Assembly: GCA_017483645.1 (NCBI GenBank)
Contig: JAFUWD010000025.1
Coordinates: forward strand, 23,351-87,350
DNA from: Muribaculaceae bacterium
GTDB lineage: Bacteria > Bacteroidota > Bacteroidia > Bacteroidales > Muribaculaceae
Direction: 5' to 3'
DNA: 64,000 nucleotides
The notes below the pieces were generated by a model, which searched no databases, was not told where the DNA came from, and saw only the letters and a list, made by a program, of their open reading frames with translations. Each line of letters begins with the position of its first letter. The stretch's first letter is position 1. The translations under genes and the position numbers were made by a program. This document shows positions 43,521 to 52,321 of this stretch, piece after piece.

Positions 43521-44537
43521 TCACCGCACCAGCGCTCCGATTTCAAAGTTGCAATAGGTCGACTCGTTGGCACGCACCTCAACCACGCTCTCGGCATCAG
43601 CGCCTTCCACACGCACCCGATAACGGCCTGGTTTCAGTCCCTCGAACCAATAGAAACCGTTGTTCAGGTTGTCGATGCGATACTGCCCCACGGTGCGGCC
43701 TTTGGCGTTGAGCAAGGTCACAGTCATCTTGTTGGCCGGTTGCAACAGGTCTTTCTCGAAAGCCTTGTAAGTGGTGTCGGTGCGCTCGCACTGATGGCGC
43801 ACCAATCCTGCCACCACACCAGTCTTTCCCTTGTTGCCACGACCAAAATATTCATCGATGGCCAACGATTGGTTCCAACCCTCCAAATGGCAGAAATCGG
43901 TGTTGAGTTTGCGGCAACGCTCAGGCACATAATCAAAGAACGAGCCTTCGCACAGCATGCCGGGCAACTTGTTGTAGCGCAGCACACCCAGGCCGGTTTT
44001 GTAGCCCCAGTTGCGGTAGAACGACCAATCGCCCCAGTCCTTGGGCGAATGGGTCCACACGGTAGTTTGGTTAGCATGCAGATGCTTCTTCACGGCGCGG
44101 GCGATGCTGTCGCTGCCCTCGACCACAGGCTCACCATTGTAGCCACGGTAGAGCGACAGGGTGTAGTTCAGCCGGGTGGGTATGCCGGTGGCATTGCTGT
44201 GAACGGCAAAGAACAAATCGGCACCACTATTGGCCGCCAATGCCACTATTTCATAGAGGTCAAGGTCGTCGTCGCTGGTGTTTCCCACACGGGTGGTGCC
44301 CACCTCGTAGCCTTTTTCCTCAAGATAACGCTTCAAGGCGCTGCCGGTTGCCAAATTGGAATCGCTCTCATAATAACACACCGTGTCGCCCACAGTCCAC
44401 AGATAGAAGGGCGTGGGGCGGTCGTTGCTGTCGTGGCCGCCATGACCGGGATTGATAAACACACGCGGGTTGTCCTTGGCCGAGCCACACAGCACAGCCA
44501 CCAAAAGCATGGAAAGGATAAAAATATTTCGTTTCAT
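43521..44537 (-). CDS. Secreted N-acetylmuramoyl-L-alanine amidase, copy 2 (no T9SS domain)
   Basis: A 338-residue amidase_3 protein related to the one at 40047: INPGHGGHDSNDR, FFAVHSNATGI, LCEGSFFDYVPERC, preceded by a signal peptide (MKRNIFILSMLLVAVLCGSA). After the catalytic domain (about 25-235) comes a single Ig/Cna-like domain (LNAKGRTVGQYRIDNLNNGF). It lacks the extra domains and T9SS tail of its paralogue, so it should stay periplasmic. An ATG at 44552 overlapping the upstream stop codon (ATGA) is an alternative start. Confidence 0.86.
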   Translation of the reverse strand: MKRNIFILSMLLVAVLCGSAKDNPRVFINPGHGGHDSNDRPTPFYLWTVGDTVCYYESDSNLATGSALKRYLEEKGYEVGTTRVGNTSDDDLDLYEIVALAANSGADLFFAVHSNATGIPTRLNYTLSLYRGYNGEPVVEGSDSIARAVKKHLHANQTTVWTHSPKDWGDWSFYRNWGYKTGLGVLRYNKLPGMLCEGSFFDYVPERCRKLNTDFCHLEGWNQSLAIDEYFGRGNKGKTGVVAGLVRHQCERTDTTYKAFEKDLLQPANKMTVTLLNAKGRTVGQYRIDNLNNGFYWFEGLKPGRYRVRVEGADAESVVEVRANESTYCNFEIGALVR

Positions 44538-44548
44538 GATGTTTAAAG

Positions 44549-45427
44549 TCATTCAAGGGTTATGGTCATCAGTTTCACAGAGCCGCTTTTGGTGGTGAAA
44601 AGGATGCGACCATCGGCAGTGACCGAGGGCTGGATGCAACCTTCTTCGGCGGTGAGGGTTGTGCGGCCGCTGCCATCGGCGGCGAGCACAATGATACCCG
44701 AGCGCATGTCGCGCTGAACATTGCCGTTATTTCCCATGGCCACAATATGGTCATTGTCAAGCCACGTTGGCATCAAACATTTTTCCAAGCGTTGGAGCAC
44801 ATGACCCTGCATATCACACACATACAGTCCGCGACCGGCGGCCTCAAAAAGAACTTTGTCGCCAGCAGGCGACACCTGTGCCCACAAATATCCGGCGCAC
44901 TCGCCGGCAGGCTGGCAAAGCACGGGCCGCCCCGAAGCAACGATGTGGAGCCGGGAGCCGCGCGCAAAGGCGTAGGGTGCCACGCGCTTGGAACTGCGAT
45001 AGGTTTTCTTCTCGCCTTCAATCACCACATCGGCACCGGCTCTGACGGGTAGCACCTGGCCATGCTGAGCTTTGAGCACCTTCACGCGCTGGCCGTTAGC
45101 CGGGTCATAGCGCCACCCGGTGCGATAGAGCAATCCATTGCCCCTGCGCTCCTGTGTCACATAGTACACGCGGCCGGCGGCATCCATGCGGGCATCAAAA
45201 CCCGGGTAACCGTTGTCGGCAACGATGGCTTTTTCACCAGTGGTGAGATTGAGCAATGTGAGTACGGTCGACTCGGTGTTGGAATAGAGTAGCCATCTCC
45301 CATCGTCACTCATTTGTGGAAAATAAGCCGCACTGTCGACCAATGTGGTTGTCGACACCACACGCTGGGCTTGCAGGCTCATCGCCACAAATGAAATAGT
45401 CAAGAAAAACAAGCATTTTTTCTTCAT
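44549..45427 (-). CDS. Secreted TolB/PD40-like beta-propeller protein, copy 2
   Basis: The 292-residue protein has signal peptide MKKKCLFFLTISFVAMSLQAQ and strands like those of the copy at 42494 (FPQMSDDGRWLLYSNTE, AQVSPAGDKVLFEAAGRGLYV). The two copies share RTGWRYDP/RTGHTYDP and QAQHG-like KAQHGQV segments, showing a shared origin. It may bind the amidase encoded just downstream or its substrate. ATG 45427 gives the proper signal peptide; an upstream extension does not. Confidence 0.8.
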   Translation of the reverse strand: MKKKCLFFLTISFVAMSLQAQRVVSTTTLVDSAAYFPQMSDDGRWLLYSNTESTVLTLLNLTTGEKAIVADNGYPGFDARMDAAGRVYYVTQERRGNGLLYRTGWRYDPANGQRVKVLKAQHGQVLPVRAGADVVIEGEKKTYRSSKRVAPYAFARGSRLHIVASGRPVLCQPAGECAGYLWAQVSPAGDKVLFEAAGRGLYVCDMQGHVLQRLEKCLMPTWLDNDHIVAMGNNGNVQRDMRSGIIVLAADGSGRTTLTAEEGCIQPSVTADGRILFTTKSGSVKLMTITLE

Positions 45428-45466
45428 AGCAATCAGGTTTGTTTTCTGTTTATGCAATAGGTTATG

Positions 45467-45474
45467 CAAATGTA
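45467..45474 (-). promoter_or_regulatory. Promoter -7 box of propeller/amidase unit 2
   Basis: Minus-strand TACATTTG, 40 bp before the start; -33 not clear. Confidence 0.5.
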
Positions 45475-45595
45475 CCAAAATTTAATGAATAACTATCGTT
45501 TTTTAGGTTTTTTTACATTTTTATCCGTTTTAATGATGATTTACTGTCCAAAAAAGTGGAGCGAAGGGCATCCAATCAACAAAATCTTTTAACTT

Positions 45596-45768
45596 CGTTT
45601 TCCTCCTTCTTGCAAGGCATAGTCCAAGCGAGCTTGGCTCTGCGCTTGCTGCGTGCGTCGGTTGTTCTGCGCTCGTTTTTCCGTAACGTTGGCTTCGCCG
45701 AAGTTACTCGCACTCGGCATAAAAAAGAATGAATTCTTTTGTTCTGCGCTCGTTTTTCCGTAACTTTG
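45596..45768 (+). repeat. Duplicated promoter-bearing repeat upstream of pepD
   Basis: In the 371-bp spacer 45428-45798 a 26-bp unit, beginning TTGTTCTGCGCTCG, occurs at 45662-45687 and again at 45739-45764. The second copy runs into a consensus -7 box TAACTTTG (45761-45768), the first into the defective TAACGTTG. Between them are an inverted repeat around 45723-45740 (AAAAGAAT/ATTCTTTT) and CTTCGCCGAAG. Sequences of this kind recur upstream of Bacteroidales genes, to my knowledge. A short ORF reads through it on the minus strand but is not protein-like. Confidence 0.65.
45738..45768 (+). promoter_or_regulatory. Promoter of pepD
   Basis: -33 TTTG (45738-45741), a 19-bp spacer, -7 TAACTTTG (45761-45768); pepD begins 31 bp downstream. 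Confidence 0.75.
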
Positions 45769-45798
45769 CCCTAACACAAACCTAATATTTATAACACA

Positions 45799-47223
45799 AT
45801 GCACCAGAAACCTTCAGCAAAGCGAGTTTTTGAGATTTTCAAGGAACTGAACGCCGTGCCACGCCCCTCGCATCATGAGGAGCGAGTGGCCAACTTCCTG
45901 TGTCAGTTTGCCGAACGCCTGCACCTCGACTACGAACGCGATGAGCAAAACTGTATCGTCATCCGCAAAGCGGCATCACCGGGCCATGAGAACGCCGAAA
46001 CTATTGTCCTGCTGAATCACATGGATATGGTGTGCGTGGGGATGAACGACCCGCTCAACGACCCCATCGAGGCGGTTACCGACGGCGACTGGATGCACGC
46101 ACGCGGAACGTCGCTCGGTGCCGACAACGGCATCGGGCTGGCAATGGCGCTGGCTGTGCTCGAAGACGACAGTATCCTGCACCCGGCACTGGAGGTCATC
46201 ACCACCACCAACGAGGAGGACGGCATGAGCGGAGCGGCACAACTTTCACCACACTTCATTAAAGGACGAAAGGTTATCAACCTGGACTCGGAAGACTACG
46301 ACACCATCACCACCGGCGCCGCGGGCGCATGCCTGCAATTCCACAAGTTGCCCACCACCCCTATGCCGGCACCCGCCGAAAGTCATTGTTGGTACAACAT
46401 AGCGATTGACGGAGGACTGGGTGGACATTCGGGCGTGGACATCAACAAGGGCCGCGCCAGTGCCGTGATGCTGCTGCTGCAACTGCTGCGGACTGTGGAC
46501 GGAGCACGTGTGGCCACCATCAGGGCCGGACAGGCCAACGCCAGCATTCCGTCGAGCGCACGGGCCACAGTGTGCCTGCCGGCGGGAATCGACGCCCGGG
46601 CCTTGCAACGCGACACCAACGAACAGCTGCAAACGGTCTTCGCCGCCACCGACCCATCCATCCGATGCACCATCACGCCCTGCCAGCCTCAAGCCGAAGT
46701 CATCAACCCCGAAGCCGTCGAGGCTTTGCTCACGGCCACCGCACAGGTGCCGCAGGGTGTGGTGAAAATGAGTGAGAATATGCCGGGCACCGTCGAAACA
46801 TCGAACAACATGGGGCGCATCGCCACCGAAGACGACCACATCTTCGTCAGCACGCACACGCGCAGCTTTGTCGACGACGACATGCACGCGCTGAGCGCAC
46901 GCATCGCCCAGGCTTTTGCGGCTGTCGGAGGCACTTCACAAGTGGTCATGGCAGCGCCGGCATGGCAGGAGAACCAGCACTCACCTTTCTTGCGGCTCAC
47001 CAGCGACACCTTCAACGATGTGCTGGGCTGGCGGCCGCGCATGGTGGCCATGCATTTTGTGCTCGAGGCGGGCTTCTTTGTGCAGCACTACCCCGGCATC
47101 GAAATCGCCAGCATCGGGCCGCGCATCGTCGAGCCCCACTCCACCAGCGAGCGCGTGCAGCTCAGCACCATCCACGACATCTGGCAGGTGCTGCTCGAAT
47201 TGCTCGCACGGCTGGCACAATAA
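45799..47223 (+). CDS. pepD: Cytosol nonspecific dipeptidase / aminoacyl-histidine dipeptidase (M20C)
   Basis: The 474-residue metallopeptidase hydrolyses Xaa-His and many other dipeptides. M20 metal-site blocks are visible: LNHMDMVCV (about 75), GTSLGADNGIGLAMAL (about 107-122), TTTNEEDGMSGA (about 135-146, with the Glu-Glu pair), NLDSED. The lid domain lies between. Cytosolic, no signal. It begins the plus-strand, more GC-rich block and has its own promoter and terminator. Confidence 0.95.
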   Translation: MHQKPSAKRVFEIFKELNAVPRPSHHEERVANFLCQFAERLHLDYERDEQNCIVIRKAASPGHENAETIVLLNHMDMVCVGMNDPLNDPIEAVTDGDWMHARGTSLGADNGIGLAMALAVLEDDSILHPALEVITTTNEEDGMSGAAQLSPHFIKGRKVINLDSEDYDTITTGAAGACLQFHKLPTTPMPAPAESHCWYNIAIDGGLGGHSGVDINKGRASAVMLLLQLLRTVDGARVATIRAGQANASIPSSARATVCLPAGIDARALQRDTNEQLQTVFAATDPSIRCTITPCQPQAEVINPEAVEALLTATAQVPQGVVKMSENMPGTVETSNNMGRIATEDDHIFVSTHTRSFVDDDMHALSARIAQAFAAVGGTSQVVMAAPAWQENQHSPFLRLTSDTFNDVLGWRPRMVAMHFVLEAGFFVQHYPGIEIASIGPRIVEPHSTSERVQLSTIHDIWQVLLELLARLAQ

Positions 47224-47253
47224 GCCAGGGCCGCCGTACGCAAAAACCGACTT

Positions 47254-47298
47254 AAAGTGCCCAATCGCACAAAAAATGACGATTGGGCACTTTTATTT
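47254..47298 (+). terminator. Terminator of pepD
   Basis: 14-bp perfect stem 47254-47267 / 47280-47293, loop 12 nt, T-rich end (TTTTATTT). Confidence 0.85.
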
Positions 47299-47311
47299 CA
47301 AATTTTTGCCG

Positions 47312-47319
47312 TACCTTTG
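47312..47319 (+). promoter_or_regulatory. Promoter -7 box of the upxY-gmd-fcl unit
   Basis: TACCTTTG, 29 bp before the upxY ATG; -33 weak. The leader would be only about 24 nt, too short to hold the terminator structures that UpxY proteins usually overcome. Confidence 0.55.
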
Positions 47320-47347
47320 CTTTTTATCAAGGGTGTAAACAACCATC

Positions 47348-47893
47348 ATGCAGCAATCGACCGACATAAACGAGCCTAAGAAGTGGTGGGCCCTACGCGT
47401 GACCTACAACCGCGAGATGAAGGTGAAAGAGGCTCTCGACGCACTGGGTGTCACCACATTCATCCCCATGCAGTACAAGGCCGTGGTGAGGGGCGGACGC
47501 ATGGTCAAGAAGCTCATGCCTTCCATCCACAACCTCATCTTCGTGTTGTGGGAGGAGAGTGCCATGCGCCAGTTCAAGGCCACCACGCCGCTGCCCGTGC
47601 GCTACATCATGGACCCCGAGAAACGACGGCCGGTCACCGTGCCGCAGTACCAGATGGAAAATTTCATTGCCGTGGCGGGCACCTACGACGAGCAACTCAT
47701 CTACCTCAACCCCGAGCCGGGCGATTTTGCCCGCGGCGACAGGGTGCGCATCCTGGGAGGCCCCTTCGAGGGAGCCGAGGGCGTGCTGGTGAGAATCAAG
47801 GGCGACCGGCGGGTGGTGGTGGCCATCGAGGGCGTGGTGGCTGTGGCCACGACGTTCATCCACCCTTCGCTGCTGCAGAAAATCAACAATTAA
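47348..47893 (+). CDS. UpxY-family NusG-like transcription antiterminator
   Basis: The 181-residue protein has an NGN domain (about 12-105: WWALRVTYNREMKVKEALDA, PSIHNLIFVLW) and a KOW domain (about 125-165: GDRVRILGGPFEGAEGVLV). UpxY proteins bind RNA polymerase early in capsule operons and prevent premature stopping. Here it is followed only by gmd, fcl and a Nudix gene instead of a long capsule locus, so it is either a truncated locus remnant or serves this short unit and another operon in trans. Confidence 0.88.
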   Translation: MQQSTDINEPKKWWALRVTYNREMKVKEALDALGVTTFIPMQYKAVVRGGRMVKKLMPSIHNLIFVLWEESAMRQFKATTPLPVRYIMDPEKRRPVTVPQYQMENFIAVAGTYDEQLIYLNPEPGDFARGDRVRILGGPFEGAEGVLVRIKGDRRVVVAIEGVVAVATTFIHPSLLQKINN

Positions 47894-47908
47894 CAACATC
47901 ACAACGAT

Positions 47909-48970
47909 ATGAACGAGAACAATCAACGAGTGGCACTCATCACCGGAATCACCGGGCAGGACGGCAGTTTCCTGGCCGAGCTGCTGCTCGACAAGGGCTA
48001 CGAGGTGCATGGCATCATGCGCCGAAGCAGCAGTTTCAACACCGCGCGCATCGAGCACCTATACCTCGACGAGTGGGTGCGCGACATGCGCCGCCGCCGA
48101 CTCATCAACCTGCATTACGGCGACATGAGCGACTCGAGCAGCCTCATTCGCATCATCGCCGCCGTGAAGCCCGATGAAATCTACAACCTGGCGGCACAGA
48201 GCCATGTGAAGGTGTCGTTCGACGTGCCCGAGTACACGGCCGATGTCGACGCCACCGGGACGCTGCGCCTCATCGAGGCGGTGCGCATCACAGGCCGCGA
48301 AAAAGTCACCAAAATCTATCAGGCCAGCACCAGCGAACTCTTCGGCAAGGTGCAGCAGGTGCCGCAGAGCGAGAGCACTCCCTTCTATCCGCGCAGCCCC
48401 TACGCCGTGGCCAAGCTCTATGCCTTCTGGATTATGAAAAACTACCGCGAGAGCTACGGCATGTACTGCGTGAACGGCATCCTCTTCAACCACGAGAGCG
48501 AGCGGCGCGGCGAGACGTTTGTCACCCGCAAAATCACCATGGCGGCGGCTCGTATCGCCCACGGCCTGCAGGACAAGCTCTACCTGGGCAACCTCAACGC
48601 ACGCCGCGACTGGGGCTACGCACGCGACTACGTGGAGTGCATGTGGCTCATCATGCAGCAGCCCGAGCCCGACGACTATGTGATAGCAACCGGCGAATAC
48701 CACACCGTGCGCGAATTCTGCACCCTGGCCTTCCACTATGCCGGCATCGAGCTCGAATGGCAGGGGCAGGGCATCGACGAAAAGGGAGTGGAACGGGCCA
48801 CGGGACGCGTGCTGGTGGAGGTCGACCCCAAATATTTCAGACCGGCCGAGGTGGAACAGCTGCTGGGCGACCCGTCCAAGGCAAGGCAGCGGCTGGGATG
48901 GAACCCGCAGAAGACTTCTTTCGACCAGCTGGTGCGCCTCATGGTGGAGCACGACATGAAAAACGTGTAA
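47909..48970 (+). CDS. gmd: GDP-mannose 4,6-dehydratase
   Basis: Gmd converts GDP-mannose to GDP-4-keto-6-deoxymannose, first step to GDP-fucose. The 353-residue SDR protein has the NAD(P) loop [16 protein letters not shown], the [14 protein letters not shown] block, catalytic YxxxK (YAVAKLY near 167) and the Gmd signature [17 protein letters not shown]. It is 15 bp after upxY and 6 bp before fcl. Confidence 0.97.
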   Translation: MNENNQRVALITGITGQDGSFLAELLLDKGYEVHGIMRRSSSFNTARIEHLYLDEWVRDMRRRRLINLHYGDMSDSSSLIRIIAAVKPDEIYNLAAQSHVKVSFDVPEYTADVDATGTLRLIEAVRITGREKVTKIYQASTSELFGKVQQVPQSESTPFYPRSPYAVAKLYAFWIMKNYRESYGMYCVNGILFNHESERRGETFVTRKITMAAARIAHGLQDKLYLGNLNARRDWGYARDYVECMWLIMQQPEPDDYVIATGEYHTVREFCTLAFHYAGIELEWQGQGIDEKGVERATGRVLVEVDPKYFRPAEVEQLLGDPSKARQRLGWNPQKTSFDQLVRLMVEHDMKNV

Positions 48971-48976
48971 TTCAAT

Positions 48977-50053
48977 ATGGGAAAAAACACTAAAATATAT
49001 GTGGCCGGTCACCGCGGACTGGTGGGCTCGGCCATCTGGAGAAATCTGCAGCAAAAAGGATATCACAACCTGGTGGGACGCACCCACGCCGAGCTCGACC
49101 TGATGGACGCCATGGCGGTGAAGCGGTTTTTCGACGACGAGCAGCCGCAGGTGGTGGTCCTGGCGGCCGCTCACGTGGGGGGCATCATGGCCAATCTCAA
49201 GTACCGCGCCGACTTCATCTACCAGAATCTGCAGATTCAGCAAAACGTGATCGGCGAGAGCTGGCGCCACGGCGTCAAAAAACTCCTTTTCCTGGGCTCC
49301 ACATGCATCTACCCGCGCGAGGCGCCGCAGCCCATCCCCGAGACGGCGCTGCTCACAGCACCGCTCGAGTACACCAACGAGCCTTACGCCATCGCCAAAA
49401 TCGCCGGGCTGAAGATGTGTGAGAGCTTCAACCTGCAGTACGGCACCAACTACATCGCCGTCATGCCCACCAACCTCTACGGACCGCGCGACAACTTCAA
49501 CCTGGAGACAAGCCACGTCATGCCGGCCATGATTCGCAAGATGCACCTGGCGCGACTGCTCAACGAGAACCGTTGGGACGAACTGAGAGCCGACCTGGCG
49601 CTTAGACCCGTGGAAGGCAACGACGGCAACACCGGCAGCGACGAAATCACCGCGTTGCTGGCGCGCTACGGCATCTACCACGACAGACTGCTGCTGTGGG
49701 GAACGGGACGGCCCATCCGCGAATTCTTGTGGAGCGACGACATGGCCGACGCCAGCGTCTACTGCCTGGAGCACATCGACTTCGACGATGTGCGCGGAAC
49801 CGACCCCGACGTGCGCAACTGCCACATCAACATCGGCAGTGGCGTCGAAATCACCATCGCACAGCTGGCACAGCTCGTGAAGCAGGCCGTGAACTACCGC
49901 GGACGCGTCGAGTGGGACGCCACCAAGCCCGACGGCACACTGCGCAAGCTCACCGACGTGAGCAAGCTCCACAGCCTGGGCTGGCGGCACACCATGGAAA
50001 TCGAGGACGGCGTGCCGGCTCTTTACAACTGGTACCTCAAGGGCGAGAAGTGA
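48977..50053 (+). CDS. fcl: GDP-L-fucose synthase
   Basis: Fcl epimerises and reduces the Gmd product to GDP-L-fucose. The 358-residue SDR protein begins VAGHRGLVGSAIW, and has AAAHVGGIMAN, FLGSTCIYPREAPQP and catalytic YAIAKIAG (about 136-143). Somewhat longer than the E. coli enzyme, as in other Bacteroidetes. Its TGA overlaps the ATG of the Nudix gene (TGATG), a sign of translational coupling. Confidence 0.96.
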   Translation: MGKNTKIYVAGHRGLVGSAIWRNLQQKGYHNLVGRTHAELDLMDAMAVKRFFDDEQPQVVVLAAAHVGGIMANLKYRADFIYQNLQIQQNVIGESWRHGVKKLLFLGSTCIYPREAPQPIPETALLTAPLEYTNEPYAIAKIAGLKMCESFNLQYGTNYIAVMPTNLYGPRDNFNLETSHVMPAMIRKMHLARLLNENRWDELRADLALRPVEGNDGNTGSDEITALLARYGIYHDRLLLWGTGRPIREFLWSDDMADASVYCLEHIDFDDVRGTDPDVRNCHINIGSGVEITIAQLAQLVKQAVNYRGRVEWDATKPDGTLRKLTDVSKLHSLGWRHTMEIEDGVPALYNWYLKGEK

Positions 50054-50691
50054 TGGCGCGCAAGGAAATCAAGAAATGGACCACCCTGTCGAGCCGCTAC
50101 ATCATCAAGCGGCCCTGGCTCACCGCGCGGGTCGACGAGGTGAAGCTGCCCGACGGGCGCATCAACCCCGAGCACTATGTGCTGGAATACCCCGACTGGG
50201 TGAACGTGATTGCCATCACCACACTCGGCCAGATGGTGATGATTCGCCAGTACCGCCATGCCGTGGACGACGTGCTCATCGAGCTCTGCGCGGGGGTGGC
50301 CGAGCAGGGCGAAACGCCTCTGCAGGCGGCACAGCGCGAATTGCTCGAGGAGACCGGTTACGCAGGCGGCACCTGGCATGAGTTGATGACCATCGGCCAG
50401 AACCCCAGCATCTGCACCAATGTCACCCACTGCTTCCTGGCACAGGGTGTGGAGCGGGTGAGCGAGCAGTGCCTCGACCCGGGCGAAGACATCGAGGTGC
50501 TGCTCATGAGCGAGCGCGAGGTCTACGGCCTGCTGGCCGACAACCAGATGCTCCAGGCCCTCATGGCAGCCCCCCTGTGGCGTTACTTCGCCACTCGGCA
50601 AAGCTCTCCCCCTAAGTTAGGGGGAGTGGCCGAAGGCCGAGGGAGTGTGCCAACCGGCAACGATGCCCACCCAACTCTCCCCCTAAGTTAG
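50053..50691 (+). CDS. Nudix hydrolase (ADP/GDP-sugar pyrophosphatase type) with repeat-encoded C-terminus
   Basis: The 212-residue protein has the Nudix box GVAEQGETPLQAAQRELLEETGY and flanking strands of the ADP-ribose/GDP-sugar pyrophosphatase group; GDP-mannose or GDP-fucose are possible substrates given gmd-fcl. The domain ends near WRYFATRQ (about residue 183). The last 29 residues (SSPPKLGGVAEGRGSVP and onward) are encoded by palindromic repeat cluster 1, so an insertion replaced or moved the original stop codon. Confidence 0.86.
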   Translation: MARKEIKKWTTLSSRYIIKRPWLTARVDEVKLPDGRINPEHYVLEYPDWVNVIAITTLGQMVMIRQYRHAVDDVLIELCAGVAEQGETPLQAAQRELLEETGYAGGTWHELMTIGQNPSICTNVTHCFLAQGVERVSEQCLDPGEDIEVLLMSEREVYGLLADNQMLQALMAAPLWRYFATRQSSPPKLGGVAEGRGSVPTGNDAHPTLPLS

Positions 50692-50850
50692 GGGGAGTGG
50701 CCGAAGGCCGAGGGAGTGTGCCCTCCGGCGACGATGCCCCCACACAGGGCGCACACACTCCTCCGTCGCTACGCGCCACCTCCCCTAACTTAGGGGAGGA
50801 GCTCCCCCTCTAAGGTAGAGGGGGTGGCCCGCAGGGCCGAGGGCGTGTGC
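50606..50850. repeat. REP-like palindromic element cluster 1 (4 elements)
   Basis: Palindromes at 50606-50626, 50677-50697, 50779-50799 (inverted) and 50802-50824, each built as CTCCCC(C)TAAGTTAGGGG(G)AG or the CTCTAAGGTAGAG form. Each is followed by a short second hairpin (GGCC-GAA-GGCC, GGCCC-GCA-GGGCC, CGC-GTA-GCG) and a tail GGGAGTGTG or similar. The second and third elements face each other tail to tail over a spacer containing CCGGCGACGATGCCCC. The first element supplies the end of the Nudix coding region. The remaining bases up to 50954 show no promoter I can name. Confidence 0.88.
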
Positions 50851-50954
50851 CAACCGGCGACGATGCCCCCACACAGGGCGAGCAGTTGACACCTCTTTAA
50901 CCGCTTAAGATTCATCACCAAGCAGTCATATTCCTGCGAAACGATAATTATAAA

Positions 50955-52298
50955 ATGTATAAAACGACACAACGAATGGAATGGAACCGCCTCATCAGCG
51001 ACAAACGCCTGGGGCTGGAACACTACCACGACGACAAGGGCGGCGTGCGCAGCGACTTCGAGCGCGACTACGACCGGCTGGTGTTCTCATCACCCTTCCG
51101 ACGGCTGCAGAACAAGACGCAGGTGTTCCCGCTGCCGGGAAGCATCTTTGTGCACAACCGGCTCACCCACTCCATGGAGGTGGCGTGCGTGGGAAAAAGC
51201 CTCGCCGGCGAGGTGGCGCTGCGCCTGAGAAAAAAATATGCCGCCGAGCCCTGGGCCGACCGCCTGCGCGACATCGCCGAAATCGTGGCCGCGGCATGCC
51301 TGGCACACGACCTGGGCAACCCGCCCTTCGGCCACTCGGGCGAGAAAACCATCGGGGCATATTTCAGCGAGGGAGCCGGCATGGCGCTGCGACAGCACTT
51401 CACCGCCGAGCAGTGGACCGACTTGACGCACTTCGAGGGTAACGCCAACTCCTTCCGCACGCTCGTCCATCAGTTCAACGGCCGCAGGCCGGGAGGCTTT
51501 GCCATGACCTACAGCACCCTGGCCACCATCGTCAAGTACCCCTACCCCTCGGCACAGGCAGGACCCGACGGCAAGTTCGGATTCTTCACCACCGAGCAGC
51601 CCATCTTTGAGCGCATCGCCACCGAGCTGGGAATCCTCGAGCTGGAGCCGGGACGCTACTGCCGCCATCCACTGGTCTATTTGCTCGAGGCGGCCGACGA
51701 CATCTGCTACCAAATCATGGACATCGAGGACGGTCACAAGCTGCGCATCATCGACACCGACGAGACCATCGGCCTGCTGCTGGCCTTCGTCGACGACGAC
51801 CGCCAGCAGCACATGCGCCGCGTCATGGAAACCGTGGCCGACCCCAACGAGAAAATCGCCTACCTGCGCTCGTCCATCGTGGGGCTGCTCGTGCAGCAGT
51901 GCGCCATGGCTTTTGTCGACAACGAGCAGCTCATCATGCAGGGACGCTTCAACGGATGCCTCATCGACCATATCGAGCCGCTGGCACGCAGCGGCTACAG
52001 GCGCTGCGCCGCACTGGCGGCCGACAGGCTGTACCGCGCCAGCTACGTCGTCGACGTCGACCTGGCCGGTAACCGCATCATCAACCTGCTGCTGAACAAG
52101 CTCATCGAGGCCGTCATGCACCCCGAGCGCAACTACTCGCAACTGCTGCTGAACAAGTTCCCACAGCAGTACGACGTGCACGCACCCACCCTCTTCGAGA
52201 AAATCCAGGCCGTGCTCGACCACATCAGCGCCATGACCGACATCTACGCCCTGAACCTCTACCGCCAACTCGACGGCATCTCCATCCCCACTGTATAA
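50955..52298 (+). CDS. dgt: Deoxyguanosinetriphosphate triphosphohydrolase (dGTPase)
   Basis: The 447-residue HD-domain enzyme cleaves dGTP, and possibly other dNTPs, to deoxynucleoside and triphosphate. Family blocks: RLVFSSPFRRLQNKTQVFPL, HNRLTHSMEVACVGKSLA (first His), ACLAHDLGNPPFGHSGE (HD pair), and DICYQIMDIEDGH (final Asp). Start ATG 50955; MEWNRL at 50976 is an alternative. It begins about 105 bp after repeat cluster 1. Confidence 0.94.
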   Translation: MYKTTQRMEWNRLISDKRLGLEHYHDDKGGVRSDFERDYDRLVFSSPFRRLQNKTQVFPLPGSIFVHNRLTHSMEVACVGKSLAGEVALRLRKKYAAEPWADRLRDIAEIVAAACLAHDLGNPPFGHSGEKTIGAYFSEGAGMALRQHFTAEQWTDLTHFEGNANSFRTLVHQFNGRRPGGFAMTYSTLATIVKYPYPSAQAGPDGKFGFFTTEQPIFERIATELGILELEPGRYCRHPLVYLLEAADDICYQIMDIEDGHKLRIIDTDETIGLLLAFVDDDRQQHMRRVMETVADPNEKIAYLRSSIVGLLVQQCAMAFVDNEQLIMQGRFNGCLIDHIEPLARSGYRRCAALAADRLYRASYVVDVDLAGNRIINLLLNKLIEAVMHPERNYSQLLLNKFPQQYDVHAPTLFEKIQAVLDHISAMTDIYALNLYRQLDGISIPTV

Positions 52299-52321
52299 AA
52301 AATCTTTAAAATCTCACCACC

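Noticed and set aside
45589-45804. 71-codon minus-strand ORF upstream of pepD
   Set aside because: It lies wholly in the promoter repeat region and overlaps the pepD start; such ORFs recur because the repeat recurs.
48059-49990. Minus-strand open frame of 643 codons opposite gmd and fcl
   Set aside because: Spans two well-defined plus-strand genes; composition is that of an antisense shadow in GC-rich DNA.
50606-50850. Insertion sequence or MITE with target-site duplications
   Set aside because: Palindromes are self-contained hairpins with tails; I saw no transposase gene, no common terminal inverted repeats and no clear target duplications.
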